Origin: JAJVID01 sp963743425
GTDB taxonomy: Bacteria > Acidobacteriota > Blastocatellia > RBC074
Length of the DNA stretch: 64,000 nucleotides
Assembly: GCA_963743425.1 (NCBI GenBank)
Contig: CAVUPU010000009.1
Location: 62,001-126,000 of the forward strand
Direction of reading: 5' to 3'
The notes under the pieces were generated by a model. The model saw only the letters and a program-made list of their open reading frames with translations. It made no database searches and was not told the origin of the DNA. The translations under genes and the position numbers were made by a program. Shown in pieces: positions 26,930 through 36,836 of the stretch; positions within the stretch are counted from its first letter, which is position 1; each line of letters begins with the position of its first letter.

Positions 26930-29900
26930 TTGCGAATCACCAGAGTCGAACTCAAGAACATCAAGAATCACGCCGAAGGGGAGTGGGCGTTCCAACCGGG
27001 AGTTGTCGCCATCTGCGGCCCCAACGGCGCGGGCAAGACCACGATTCTTGAGGCTATCGCCTGGGCGCTGTTCGACCACCTCGATTACAAACGCGACGAT
27101 TTCGTCAAACGCGGGACCAAGCGCGGCCAGGTTGCGGTCGCTTTCATTTCCGATCTGGATGGGCGCGAATACGTCGTTACGCGCGACACCGGAGGCGGTT
27201 ATCACGTTTACGACCCCGAGACCAGGACCAGGCTCATAGAGCAGAAGAATCAGGTCGTGCCGTGGCTCTGCCGCCATCTGGGAGTCAACGCGGGAACCGA
27301 TCTGGCCGCGCTCTTCAAAACCACGATAGGCGTGCCGCAAGGCGCGTTCACTTACGATTTCACGCTCCCTCCGTCCAGCCGCAAAAGCGTCTTCGATCAG
27401 ATTCTGAAGGTCGAAGAATATCGCCATGCCTCGGATAATCTGCGCGACACGCTGCGCCATCTCGATAACCTGATCTCCGAAGCCAACCGAAAACTCGCCG
27501 AGGCCGAAGGCGAGCTGAAAGCTTACGACGAAACGAAGCGGTTGTACGACGAGGCCGAGTCGCGCCTTCAATCGCTCGAAAGCGAGCAGGCGGCGACGGC
27601 AGCCGGCCGCGAGCGCGTCGCGCGCGAAGCGCTACTCCTCGACGAGTTGCGGCAGGGGATCGAAACCGAGCGGCGCGTGATCGAGCAACTGCGCGTGAAG
27701 CTGGAGGTCAAACGCGATTCGCTGGCCACGGCGCGCGAAGGCGTCGAACATGCCGCTGCGGCCGCCGCGATTGTCGCCGCCGCGCGAGCCGGCTGCGAAA
27801 ACTACCTGGCCGCGTCGAACCGCCTGGCCGAGCTCGATAAGCGTCGTGAAGCCCGCAACGAGCTTCGCGCGCGGATCACCGCAATCGAACACGACCTGAT
27901 CGAGGCGCGGAGCCAGTCGAGGCTCTTCGAGGAGCGTTTGAGCGAGATCGCCGGCGCGCGCGCCGAGCTTGCGGAGATGGCCGACAATGTCGAGCGTCAG
28001 AACTCGATCGAAGCGGAGATCGCCCGGCTCCGCGAGGGGCGCGGCGAGGCGCAAAGCCTCAAGAGGTCTCTCGCCGCGGTGGATCAGGAGCTTGAGAGAT
28101 TGCGCCGCCGCTACGCCGATCTTTCGCGCCAGATCGAAGAGGCCGGGGCGCAAGCGCCGTTGGCCGCGACGGCGGAATCGCTCGAAGCCGAACGCGGGTG
28201 GCTCGACGCCGAGATCAGCCAGGCGGAGATGGCGCTCAACAACTCCAGGCTCAAACGCGATCACCTCGAAACGCTGCGGAAAGATCGGGAGCGATTGGCC
28301 GGGGAGTTGGAGAAGACCGGGAAGGAGATTGCGCGACTCGACCCGCTGGCCTCTGTCGCCGGGCGGCTCGCGGAGGTCGAGGCCGAGCGGCAGCAGCGGG
28401 CCGAAGAGCTTGCCTGGTTGCGCGCCGAGGTCTCGCGCGACGAAGAGATGGTCCGCGCCCTAGACCAGGGCGGCGTCTGTCCGTTGCTCACGGAAAAGTG
28501 TCTGAACCTCAAACCGGGCGAATCGCTCGACTCCCGCTTCCGCGCCGGCCTTGAAGCGCGCCGCGTTGAGATCGCGAACTTGCAATCGGCTATGACTGCG
28601 CTCGATGAAGACGTGAAACGGTCGCGCGGCGCGGCGGTCGAAATCGCGCGGCTGCCCCGCCTCCAATCCGATTCGGCGCGGCTCGCCGATGATCTGGAAT
28701 CGAAACGGATCTGGATGGCCGCGATCGAGGAAGAGATCTCGCAAACCGCGAGCTTCGGCGAAGCGGAGATTCGACAGTTGAAGATCAAACGATCCGAGCT
28801 TGAGACTCGACTCCGCCAGGCGCGCGAGGCCGAACGAATCTACAGTCAGGTCGAGATCCTTCGCCCCGAAACGCTGCGGGTGGCCGGAGAAGGCGAAGCG
28901 AAAAAGCGGGAGCGCGGCGAAATTGCGCAGCGCGTCGAAACACTCGGCGACATCGAAGCGCGGCTCGCCGAAGCCGAGGCCGTCTTGCAGTCGCTCAATG
29001 ACCCTCGCGGCCGCGCAGCCGCGCTCAACCAGGCCGTCGCGCGCGAAAGCGAGTTGAAGCGCAAGCTGGAAGAGGCCGAAGTCAGAGTCGCGCGGGTCAA
29101 CGCCGGTCTGGAACAGGCCAACCTGGAGGCGCAGGCTTACGCCGCGCTCGACGGCGAGATGGACCTGGCCAGCCGGATGCGCGCCGAGAGCGAACGCGAC
29201 TATCATGCCTTCATCGTTAACGAGAAGGTCGCGGCGACGCTCGTAGCCAGAGAGCAGGAGATGGCGGCGCTTTCATCCGAAATCCATCAGGCGGACGAAG
29301 CTCTCGCCATCGCAGTCGGATCGCTCAACGATCTCGAAGGGCGCTATGATCCCGATCGCCACCGCCGCGCGCTCGGCGAATTAGATGGCCTGCGCGAACG
29401 CGTCGGGCGCCTCGCGACGCAGATCGAACACACGGGCGAGCAGTATTCGAGGTTGCGGGAGCAGTTGGCTTATCTCAACGAAGTGCGCGAGCGGGCGAGA
29501 GCGCGGATCGCCGAAAGAGAGCGGGCCGAGCGGTTGCGCGGGACTTCCGATTTCATCCGCGACATCCTGCAGAAGGCCGCGCCTTACATCACTGAATCCT
29601 ATCTCTTCTCGATTTCGATCGAGGCCAATCATCTGTTCCGCGAGATCACGGGTCGCCATGACGTGACGCTGCAATGGACCAGGGATTACGAGATCACCAT
29701 CGAGGAAGAAGGGCGCGAACGCCCTTTTCTGAACCTGTCGGGCGGGGAGCAGATGGCCGCCGCGTTGGCCGTGCGGATGGCGCTGCTGAAAGAGCTTTCC
29801 GAGGTCAACATCGCGTTCTTCGACGAGCCGACGGCTAATATGGATGAGGAGAGAAGGCGGAATCTGGCCCAACAGATCGGCCGCATCAAGGATTTCCATC

Positions 29901-29968
29901 AACTCTTCGTCATCAGCCACGATGACAGTTTCGAAGGGTATACAGATCAAATCATTTCCCTCGGTTAG
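26930..29968 (+). CDS. Rad50/SbcC/SMC-like ATPase with CX6C hook
   Basis: 1012 residues. Walker A GPNGAGKTT is near residue 30 and the ABC signature LSGGEQMAAALAVRMALLKE and Walker B IAFFDEPTANMD lie near the C-terminus. Between them are long coiled coils (about 180-870) with a central hinge-like hook reading CPLLTEKC; canonical SbcC has a CxxC zinc hook. Such proteins process DNA ends or tether chromosomes. No SbcD-like nuclease lies next door. The start must be TTG 26930, because an in-frame TAA lies four codons upstream (26918) and MRITRVELKNIKNH is the normal N-terminus. Confidence 0.88.
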   Translation: MRITRVELKNIKNHAEGEWAFQPGVVAICGPNGAGKTTILEAIAWALFDHLDYKRDDFVKRGTKRGQVAVAFISDLDGREYVVTRDTGGGYHVYDPETRTRLIEQKNQVVPWLCRHLGVNAGTDLAALFKTTIGVPQGAFTYDFTLPPSSRKSVFDQILKVEEYRHASDNLRDTLRHLDNLISEANRKLAEAEGELKAYDETKRLYDEAESRLQSLESEQAATAAGRERVAREALLLDELRQGIETERRVIEQLRVKLEVKRDSLATAREGVEHAAAAAAIVAAARAGCENYLAASNRLAELDKRREARNELRARITAIEHDLIEARSQSRLFEERLSEIAGARAELAEMADNVERQNSIEAEIARLREGRGEAQSLKRSLAAVDQELERLRRRYADLSRQIEEAGAQAPLAATAESLEAERGWLDAEISQAEMALNNSRLKRDHLETLRKDRERLAGELEKTGKEIARLDPLASVAGRLAEVEAERQQRAEELAWLRAEVSRDEEMVRALDQGGVCPLLTEKCLNLKPGESLDSRFRAGLEARRVEIANLQSAMTALDEDVKRSRGAAVEIARLPRLQSDSARLADDLESKRIWMAAIEEEISQTASFGEAEIRQLKIKRSELETRLRQAREAERIYSQVEILRPETLRVAGEGEAKKRERGEIAQRVETLGDIEARLAEAEAVLQSLNDPRGRAAALNQAVARESELKRKLEEAEVRVARVNAGLEQANLEAQAYAALDGEMDLASRMRAESERDYHAFIVNEKVAATLVAREQEMAALSSEIHQADEALAIAVGSLNDLEGRYDPDRHRRALGELDGLRERVGRLATQIEHTGEQYSRLREQLAYLNEVRERARARIAERERAERLRGTSDFIRDILQKAAPYITESYLFSISIEANHLFREITGRHDVTLQWTRDYEITIEEEGRERPFLNLSGGEQMAAALAVRMALLKELSEVNIAFFDEPTANMDEERRRNLAQQIGRIKDFHQLFVISHDDSFEGYTDQIISLG

Positions 29969-29984
29969 TCGAGGGATTGACAAC

Positions 29985-30540
29985 AAAGTTTGCCACGCTG
30001 CGGTGGCGCGTATGCTCGATCTGACAAATGTTCTTGAGCTGATCATTGACCGTCTCGCCCGAGCGCTCGCTTGCGCAAGAGTATTTTGTCGAGCATCGGC
30101 ATCAACTTGTTCTTCATATTCTTCTTGATCTTGGTGATCAATTGCACGCCATGCTCCCAGAGCAGGGCGAAGAGTTCTTTCGAAATATATCCGCGGTCGC
30201 CGAAGAGCTTACCGAAAAGTCGCCGCGCGAGGCGCGGAGCAGGCTTACGATCATCTACGTTCCCAGGCGTGATCATCACGGCGAGCAAGTCGCCACAATC
30301 ACTGATCACCAGGTGAACTTTGAAGCCGTAGAACCAGCCCGTGCTAGTCTTGCCACGCTTGGCCAACTCCCGGAAGACCTTTTCGACTTGATCCGCAGGT
30401 TGTGGCAGACCTTAATGGGGGTTGAGTCAATGAAAGAGATGCCCGTACAAGACCCGAAGCGCGTGTGCAGAAAAGCCGCCAGCGGCAAGACGATCTCGCT
30501 TTGCAATTCGACGAACCGTTGATAGCTGATCGCTACAATA
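29985..30540 (-). pseudogene. IS982-family transposase remnant
   Basis: Read on the minus strand, three frames carry collinear IS982 pieces. First come FVELQSEIVLPLAAFLHTRF and CTGISFIDSTPIKVCHN. After a shift at an A-run (complement of 30380-30383) comes AKRGKTSTGWFYGFKVHL and DRGYISKELFALLWEHGVQL. After another shift comes GETVNDQLKNICQIEHTRHR. The N-terminal half and the last residues are missing, and no inverted repeats can be found. It is an old, inactive fragment just downstream of the SbcC-like gene. Confidence 0.85.
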
Positions 30541-30633
30541 TCGAAGACCTATCTTCGGACGCGAGCGCTGACTATGGATAGTTGATGTCTGTTTGAACTT
30601 TCGAAAAGGCCTCCATCTCCCATTCCTCCTACC

Positions 30634-31005
30634 TCATTGCCGCGCATCTCCCACCCACAGCTTGACGGTCTTGTCAGCACTCCCCGAAGCGAGCGCCTTG
30701 CCGTCGGGAGAGAAGGCGACTGAAGTGACTATATTGTGGTGACCATTGAGTGTGGCCAGCTCCCGTCTGGTCAGCGCGTCCCACAGCTTGACGGTCTTGT
30801 CAGCACTCCCCGAAGCGAGCGTCTTGCCGTCGGGAGAGAAGGCGACTGAAAAGACTATATTGTGGCGCCCATTGAGCGTGGCCAGCTCCTGTCTGGTCAG
30901 CGCGCCACACGCTGAGGAGAGGAGCAGGATGGCAAGGCCGGCAAGAAAATATCCGAGCCGGGCGCTCGACCTTTTTTCAGTTTCCGCACGTTGTTCTTCC
31001 TTCAT
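30634..31005 (-). CDS. Lipoprotein with two near-identical WD40 repeats
   Basis: 123 residues. The N-terminus is charged and followed by LGYFLAGLAILLLSSACG, a lipobox ending in Cys. Two WD40 repeats then follow (SVAFSPDGKTLASGSADKTV with KLWDALT), encoded by 126-base units that are almost identical (starting at 30661 and 30787). A functional propeller normally needs about seven blades, so this is either truncated or forms part of an oligomer. It lies downstream of the kinase block on the same strand. The upstream gap 31006-31350 holds hairpins only. Confidence 0.7.
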   Translation of the reverse strand: MKEEQRAETEKRSSARLGYFLAGLAILLLSSACGALTRQELATLNGRHNIVFSVAFSPDGKTLASGSADKTVKLWDALTRRELATLNGHHNIVTSVAFSPDGKALASGSADKTVKLWVGDARQ

Positions 31006-31198
31006 AGAGCGCCTCTCTCGACTAAACTCTTCATCCTATATGAGGAATCGTGGCCAAAACTTTCAAGGCAGCCTTCAACGGATAACTCCTTATAATACAT
31101 GATCTTCCATATTGAGAATTGCTGCCAGATTGCCAAATTTGGCCTTATTTCTTTGTTATAGGCTCACCTCTACATCGAACTCACGTTAGCAGAGCACT

Positions 31199-31312
31199 AA
31201 CGAGCAATTGCTCGTTGCGGGCTGGAAGCGATGCGTGCCCAGGGAGCGCTTTCCGAATTTATGCGCAAAAATCCCCTTACAACCGAGCCTCCGACTCCTG
31301 ATCGGAGGCTCG
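31199..31312. terminator. Palindrome and hairpin in the gap downstream of the hypothetical gene
   Basis: A perfect 18-base dyad AACGAGCAATTGCTCGTT lies at 31199-31216. An 11-bp hairpin lies at 31284-31294 with 31302-31312 (CGAGCCTCCGA/TCGGAGGCTCG); on the minus strand it is followed after about ten bases by ATTTTT, so it may terminate the operon ending at 31351. No ORF is credible in 31006-31350. Confidence 0.5.
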
Positions 31313-31350
31313 ACTGAAGAGAAGGTGTTTATTCGGGAATTCGGTCCGAC

Positions 31351-31743
31351 TTACCTGGATGGAAGTATCTCTATGAGCGGCGTATCACTATCATCAGGAG
31401 TGGTGTAAAAAATCTTGAGTTCCGGCCACTCATTGTTCGCCGCATTGCCGTTGGGCGTATACATTTCTTCTGTTGGATGGATGAACTGTTTGAGCGCCAG
31501 GGAATTTAATTTCCCGCCTTCGCAGAAAATCCGCACTTTCCGTTTACCAGTTTTCGGATCGGTGTACTCCTCCACTTTCCATGTTGCGTCTTTCTTGATT
31601 TTGATGGTTGTCGTGTAATGGCCGGATGTAGTCACGTCCCATTTACCATCTTGATTGTCAAGCACGATGCATAACCCCATCACCTCCAGCCCACCAGATT
31701 GTGTATAAACGCCAGGTACAATCTCAATTGGTTCCTCAGGCAT
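31351..31743 (-). CDS. Hypothetical protein in the kinase operon
   Basis: 130 residues. The sequence is beta-rich (GLEVMGLCIVLDNQDGKWDV, YTTTIKIKKDATWKVEEYTD) and acidic at both ends (MPEEPIEIVPGVYTQSGG at the start). No signal peptide or known domain is visible. AAGGAGAG precedes ATG 31743. It starts 26 bases after the kinase gene, so it is probably co-transcribed and may be a substrate or modulator of the kinase. The function is not known. Confidence 0.6.
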   Translation of the reverse strand: MPEEPIEIVPGVYTQSGGLEVMGLCIVLDNQDGKWDVTTSGHYTTTIKIKKDATWKVEEYTDPKTGKRKVRIFCEGGKLNSLALKQFIHPTEEMYTPNGNAANNEWPELKIFYTTPDDSDTPLIEILPSR

Positions 31744-31769
31744 AAAATACTCTCCTTGTTGTCTGTAGT

Positions 31770-34700
31770 TTAATTCTGGTTGTTGCGAATCAACTCATTG
31801 AGTCGATCATGTTGCTGTTTGACGTCGGGGCGAAGAAGATAAAGATCAAAGAACTTCTCGCCCCATTTACTTCGTAAAGTGGTTAGAACCGCGGCCGCCT
31901 GCGACGCCTGGTTGTATGCCAACTGCCGTTTCCCCACACGGCTGTTGGCCAGCGCCGCCAGCAAGGCTGCCCGCCATTCCGACTCCGGTTGCCGCAACTT
32001 GTTAAATTCAGCTTGAACTTGAGAGGCAATTTTGCCGGCTTCCCCTGCGGCGCCACTCGCGAGTTCTGCTTGAGCCATCGCCAGTTGCGCTCCTAAAAAC
32101 AGCTTTTTGTCAGAGCCTTTTTCGGCAAGAGCCACCGCGTTTCTGCAATGCGAGATGCCAGCACGTGGTGTGCCAGAGATTACTCGTGCGACGCAGATGA
32201 TGCGACTGGCTTCGATCTGGGCCTCAGGCAGTTGCGAGTTTGAATGCGCAATGGCTTGTTTGCTCTTAGCCAACGCCACCTCAGGCTGGAGCTGACTCAA
32301 TGCCTTCTGGGCTTCGAACAGCAAGAGGTCCATCGCCAGGGCGCCGTTATTTAAGTTGGATTGATCAGCTAGCGATCTGGCATCCTTGAGATCGGCTTCG
32401 GCTTTAGGGTAATCCCCAAGCCGTGACAGCAGATCAGCGCGATAGATCAGGGAATAGATGACTCTGATTTTTTGATTGAGCGACAGGCTGAGTTTGTAGC
32501 GCTCATCCATTTCGGTGAGCGCTTCAGGGTATCGCCCCTGATCGGCAAGCAACTTGCCGTATTCGAGGCGAGCTATTGCCTCCGTCAACCGGTCGCCTAG
32601 TTTGTTCGAGACGGGAATCGCGTCCTGATAAGCCCGCTCCGCCAGATCGAAATTCCCCAATTTGCGGTTGACGCGCGCAATGACAAGAAGCGCGCCTAAC
32701 TCTTCTGCGCGATAACCGCTCGACTTGAAAAATTCACGCGCCTTTTCCGCCCCTCGAATGGTTTCATCGGGGTGAATGCCTTGTTCAGCATACAGACTGC
32801 TGAGATTGCTCTCCGCCAGGGCGATGGTGTAGAGGCCGTTATAGTTCTGTGCGATGTCTTTCGCCTGCTTGAGGTAATTTTCGGCTTGATTGTAGTCGCT
32901 CTGCCGTCTGAAGATCAGGCCGAGATAGATCAAGCCCTTGACGGACAGGTCATTCATCTTTTCCGCGCGCGCCATATTCATCGCCTCTTCAGCTACCTGT
33001 TGCGACAGCGCATATTTTCCCAGGAAGAGATAATTAAGGCTCAAATGCAACAGTGTTTTGATGTGCTGGTATTTATTGGTGAGCAGTTTCGATTGGTCGC
33101 GAGCCTGTTCCAACTGCTCCCGCCCTTTCTCCAGTTGGCCCAACCCGCCATACATCATCCCACGTTGAAAATAGACCTCCGCCACGCCCTCTATGCTTCT
33201 CAAACTGCGATAGAGTCGTTCGGCTTCGCCAAAAAAAGTCTCGGCCTTCTCCTGATTCTTCAGCCTGACCCCGTAAAGAATCCCAAGCCGCAGATGCGCC
33301 GCCGCCGATTGCGGATCAAGTCTGGCTACTGTCGAGAACTCTTCAATCGCCTTGTCCGTCTCGTCGTTCTTTTCGTAAGCGCGGCCGAGGTCGAAATGCG
33401 CATATGCCTCGTCTTTTGCGGGCGCGAGCGACGCCAGCCGGCTGTAGTTTTTGATAGCCTCGGGGTATTTGCGCGCGGCGACGTTCAGAATGGCATCGAG
33501 ATAGAGCGCTTCAGCTTCTGGCAACGCCGAGCGGTCGCGCACGGCCAGGTAAACTTCACTCAGTTGCTTTTGCGCTAAGTCGTTATAATCGAGCTCGGTC
33601 AAGGCCTCGGCCAGCCTGGCGCGCGCAAGTACGTAATTGCCGTCGGCTTCAACCGCCATCTTCAATGCCCCGCTCGCCTGATAGTAATCTCCGTCGCGCA
33701 TGAGCTGGATGCCCTTGTCATACCACCTCGCCACGGCAGGGGAAGGTTGATACGCCGAGGGACGGAAAGGGCGCCAATTCATTGCCATGGCCAGTCCCAG
33801 ATATCCGCCGGCGAGCGCAATCAAAATAATCGGCGCCGTCCATCGAGACCGTCTCGACCATTCAACCAACCTCTCGATCCACCCGCTTTTAACGGAGATT
33901 TTCGGCTCGTCTTCGATCCGAAAGGATTGTGTGCGAAAGCTGCCCTGCTGTGGCGTGATTGCCAGCGATTCCCGCAAATCGTCGAGCAACTCATCCGCTG
34001 ATTGGTAACGCTCGTCAGGCTTTTTAGCCAGCGCTTTGAGCGCGATGCGATCCAACTCGCCCGACACTTGCGGGTTGAAACGGGACGGCGGCGGCGGATT
34101 GACGTGCAGCACCTCGGTGCAGATTTCGATGACGGTTTTGCCGTTGAAGGGCGGACGTTCCGCCAGGCATTCATAAAGCACCGCGCCCAGCGAAAAGATG
34201 TCGCTGCGCGCGTCGGCTTCGGCGGATGCGCCACGCGCCTGTTCGGGCGACATGTAATGCGGTGTGCCCAACACCAGCCCGGCGCGGGTTGGCGCATCGG
34301 ACATTGTCGGGGCAAAAAGGTCAATCTCTTCAGGCGCCGCCTTTTTGAACTGCTTGGCCAATCCGAAGTCGAGGACTTTGACCTCGCCGTTCTCGCTGAT
34401 GAGGATGTTTGAAGGTTTGATGTCGCGATGAATTACGCCGCGGCGATGCGCTTCGCCGAGGGCGCTGGCGATGTCAGCGATGATTTCCAATCGCCGTTCC
34501 AGCGCCAGGTCTCCGTGGCGCAGGCGTTCGCTCAATTTCCTGCCGTTGACCAGTTCCATGACGAGGAACAGGCGTCCGTCTTCGGTCTCGCCGAAATCGT
34601 AGATGGTCGCGATGTTTCGGTGGTTGAGCGATGCGGCCAGACGCGCTTCGCGCTGGAATCGCGCGCGGAATTCCTGGTCGTCGCGCGTCTGGTCGGCGAA

Positions 34701-34820
34701 TTTTATGGCGACTCGCCGCGCCAAACTGGTGTCTTCGGCGAGATAAACGGCGCCCATCGCGCCTTTGCCGAGTTCTTCCAGAATGTGGTAATGCGAAATG
34801 ATTCGGTTGATCATCGCCAT
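31770..34820 (-). CDS. Membrane Ser/Thr protein kinase with TPR tail
   Basis: About 1016 residues. The kinase domain (about 10-275) has GKGAMGAVYLA, VAIK, HRDIKPSNILI, DFGLAKQF and the activation-loop end GTPHYMSPEQARG, all intact. One membrane span follows at about 335-355 (APIILIALAGGYLGLAMAM). The remaining 640 residues are many tetratricopeptide repeats (EKNDETDKAIEEFSTVARLD). This is the PknB/TPR architecture that is frequent in Acidobacteriota, a cytosolic kinase with an extracytoplasmic TPR domain. ATG 34820 is used; TTG 34862 is an alternative. The FHA-sigma54 activator ends 15 bases before that TTG and is the likely target. Confidence 0.92.
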   Translation of the reverse strand: MAMINRIISHYHILEELGKGAMGAVYLAEDTSLARRVAIKFADQTRDDQEFRARFQREARLAASLNHRNIATIYDFGETEDGRLFLVMELVNGRKLSERLRHGDLALERRLEIIADIASALGEAHRRGVIHRDIKPSNILISENGEVKVLDFGLAKQFKKAAPEEIDLFAPTMSDAPTRAGLVLGTPHYMSPEQARGASAEADARSDIFSLGAVLYECLAERPPFNGKTVIEICTEVLHVNPPPPSRFNPQVSGELDRIALKALAKKPDERYQSADELLDDLRESLAITPQQGSFRTQSFRIEDEPKISVKSGWIERLVEWSRRSRWTAPIILIALAGGYLGLAMAMNWRPFRPSAYQPSPAVARWYDKGIQLMRDGDYYQASGALKMAVEADGNYVLARARLAEALTELDYNDLAQKQLSEVYLAVRDRSALPEAEALYLDAILNVAARKYPEAIKNYSRLASLAPAKDEAYAHFDLGRAYEKNDETDKAIEEFSTVARLDPQSAAAHLRLGILYGVRLKNQEKAETFFGEAERLYRSLRSIEGVAEVYFQRGMMYGGLGQLEKGREQLEQARDQSKLLTNKYQHIKTLLHLSLNYLFLGKYALSQQVAEEAMNMARAEKMNDLSVKGLIYLGLIFRRQSDYNQAENYLKQAKDIAQNYNGLYTIALAESNLSSLYAEQGIHPDETIRGAEKAREFFKSSGYRAEELGALLVIARVNRKLGNFDLAERAYQDAIPVSNKLGDRLTEAIARLEYGKLLADQGRYPEALTEMDERYKLSLSLNQKIRVIYSLIYRADLLSRLGDYPKAEADLKDARSLADQSNLNNGALAMDLLLFEAQKALSQLQPEVALAKSKQAIAHSNSQLPEAQIEASRIICVARVISGTPRAGISHCRNAVALAEKGSDKKLFLGAQLAMAQAELASGAAGEAGKIASQVQAEFNKLRQPESEWRAALLAALANSRVGKRQLAYNQASQAAAVLTTLRSKWGEKFFDLYLLRPDVKQQHDRLNELIRNNQN

Positions 34821-34877
34821 TGAGATGGCCTGTATTTTGCGTGATGCCTGATGTGACTTCAAGGCTGCGGCGCAGGA

Positions 34878-36836
34878 TCAGGTCTGTTTTTTCAGACGCG
34901 ATTTCAGGTTCAGATTGCGGATCAGCCGGTAGAGATTGTTCGGATGCAGACCGAGCAGTTTGGCCGCTTCGACATAATTGCCGGAGGCCTGTTCGATGGC
35001 GTTGATGATGACCTGTTTCTTCGCCTCCCTGATCGCGTCGTGATACTTCGACATAGAGGAGATGACCGGCCTGATTACCTTCTGATCGTCAGGCGCGGGC
35101 GCGTCCGCCGCTTCGCTTTCGACCACGTCGTCAGGCAAATCTTCGGGCGTAATGAATTCAGTCGCCGACATCACTACGGCTCGCTGGATGGCGCTTTCCA
35201 ATTCGCGCACGTTGCCCGGCCAATCATAACGTTCCAGACAGGAGCGCGCGGCGGCGGTGACGCCTTTGATCCGGCGCTGGCATCTCGCGGCGTATTTCGT
35301 GACGAAGTAATCGGCGAGCAGCGGAATGTCTTCGCGCCGGAGGCGAAGCGGCGGCATAGTCAGCGTCAGGACGTTGAGCCGGAAGAAGAGGTCCTCGCGG
35401 AACTCCCGCGATTGAATTGCGGCCTCCAGGTCTTTGTTGGTTGCGGCGATCAGACGGGCGTTGAGTTTGATCGGGCGCAGGCCGCCGACACGCTCGAATT
35501 CGTTCTCCTGTAAGACTCGCAGCAGTTTTGCCTGAAGCTTTGGCGCAAGCTCGCCGATCTCGTCCAGAAAGACGGTTCCGCCCTCGGCCAATTCGAACTT
35601 GCCCTTCTTGAGGGCTATGGCGCCGGTGAACGCGCCTTTCTCGTGGCCGAAGAGCTCGCTTTCGATCAGGTTTTCCGGCAACACGGCGCAGTTGATGGCG
35701 ATGAACGCGCTCTTCGCTCGCGAGCTGTTGAGGTGGATCGCGCGGGCGACCATCTCCTTGCCCGTCCCGCTCTCGCCGCGGATCAGCACCGTCGAATCGG
35801 TCGGCGAGACTTTGGCGATGAACGACCGCACCTCTTTCATCGGCGCGCTTTCGGCGATCATCGCGCGGTCGAAATAAAGCTCGTCCTGCAGCCGTTTCGT
35901 CTCGTTGCTCAATCGTTCGACGTAACGCGCCGTGTCGAGAGCAACGGCGGCCAGATTGGAGATGGCCGTGACGAGTTGCAGATGATCCGAATCGAAGCTG
36001 GCCGAAGGATCGGTCATTTCCAGGTAGACGACGCCGAAGATTTCGGCGGAAGTGGTGAGCGGCGCGGCCAGCGCAGATTGCGCGCCGGAGCCGTGGGCGC
36101 TTTGGAGCGAGGCGTCGTCGGCGACGCTGGCGCTCAAGACTCCCACGCCTTCACGCATCACGCTTTGCGCGATTGAACGGCTGACGCTCACCGATTTCTC
36201 CCGCAGCCCCGAACGATGCAGGCCGAAGACGGAAGCAAAATCTTCGGCGCCGGGGTCGGCCAGGAGAATCGCGCCTCGTTCGGCTGGCGTCACCGTAAAG
36301 ATCAATTCCAGCAATCGCCGTTGAAGCGTTTCCAGGTCGCGTATCGCGTTGATCTCAAGCCCGATCTGAAGCAACGCGCGGAAGTTCCGCGCCGTGCGCG
36401 CGGTCGGCGGCAAATCAGTCTGCCCTTTCAGAGAGTTGAAATAGAGCGAGTCTTCGCGGCGGAGGAAGATTGTTGATTGCATGGCCGGATCGTCTTCGGC
36501 GAATCGCACATGACCGGAGTCCGCGCCGGGGTCCGAGTCGGACTCTTCGTGGCAAATGAACAACAGGATCGAATCACCGGTCTTGATCAGATCGCGGTGC
36601 GCAATCGCCTGCTTCTTGATCGGTAGGTCGTTGACGAAGGTTCCGTTGAAGCTTCCCAGATCGTGCAGGTTGAACACGTCTCCTTCTCTGGTGATGCGGC
36701 AATGCTGCCGCGAAAGCAGCGGGTCGGCGATGCAGATTGAATTGGAAGGCCCGCGGCCGATGGTGACATCGGCGTCGATGATGGGGAAGATCGTTCCTTC
36801 CAACGGTCCCGAGATGGAGATGAGTTTGGGAATCAT
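34878..36836 (-). CDS. Sigma-54-dependent activator with FHA and GAF domains
   Basis: About 652 residues. FHA domain at 10-95 (TIGRGPSNSI, DPLLSRQHCRI, GSFNGTFVND), GAF domain at about 160-310, AAA+ domain at 330-560 (GESGTGKEMVARA Walker A, GAFTGA sigma-54 loop, FLDEIGELAP Walker B), and a C-terminal Fis-type helix-turn-helix (EAAKLLGLHPNNLYRLIRNL). FHA domains bind phosphothreonine, so phosphorylation by a kinase would control it. The next gene downstream encodes a Ser/Thr kinase on the same strand. ATG 36836 is used. The upstream gap to 37345 contains no convincing gene, only a terminator hairpin. Confidence 0.93.
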   Translation of the reverse strand: MIPKLISISGPLEGTIFPIIDADVTIGRGPSNSICIADPLLSRQHCRITREGDVFNLHDLGSFNGTFVNDLPIKKQAIAHRDLIKTGDSILLFICHEESDSDPGADSGHVRFAEDDPAMQSTIFLRREDSLYFNSLKGQTDLPPTARTARNFRALLQIGLEINAIRDLETLQRRLLELIFTVTPAERGAILLADPGAEDFASVFGLHRSGLREKSVSVSRSIAQSVMREGVGVLSASVADDASLQSAHGSGAQSALAAPLTTSAEIFGVVYLEMTDPSASFDSDHLQLVTAISNLAAVALDTARYVERLSNETKRLQDELYFDRAMIAESAPMKEVRSFIAKVSPTDSTVLIRGESGTGKEMVARAIHLNSSRAKSAFIAINCAVLPENLIESELFGHEKGAFTGAIALKKGKFELAEGGTVFLDEIGELAPKLQAKLLRVLQENEFERVGGLRPIKLNARLIAATNKDLEAAIQSREFREDLFFRLNVLTLTMPPLRLRREDIPLLADYFVTKYAARCQRRIKGVTAAARSCLERYDWPGNVRELESAIQRAVVMSATEFITPEDLPDDVVESEAADAPAPDDQKVIRPVISSMSKYHDAIREAKKQVIINAIEQASGNYVEAAKLLGLHPNNLYRLIRNLNLKSRLKKQT

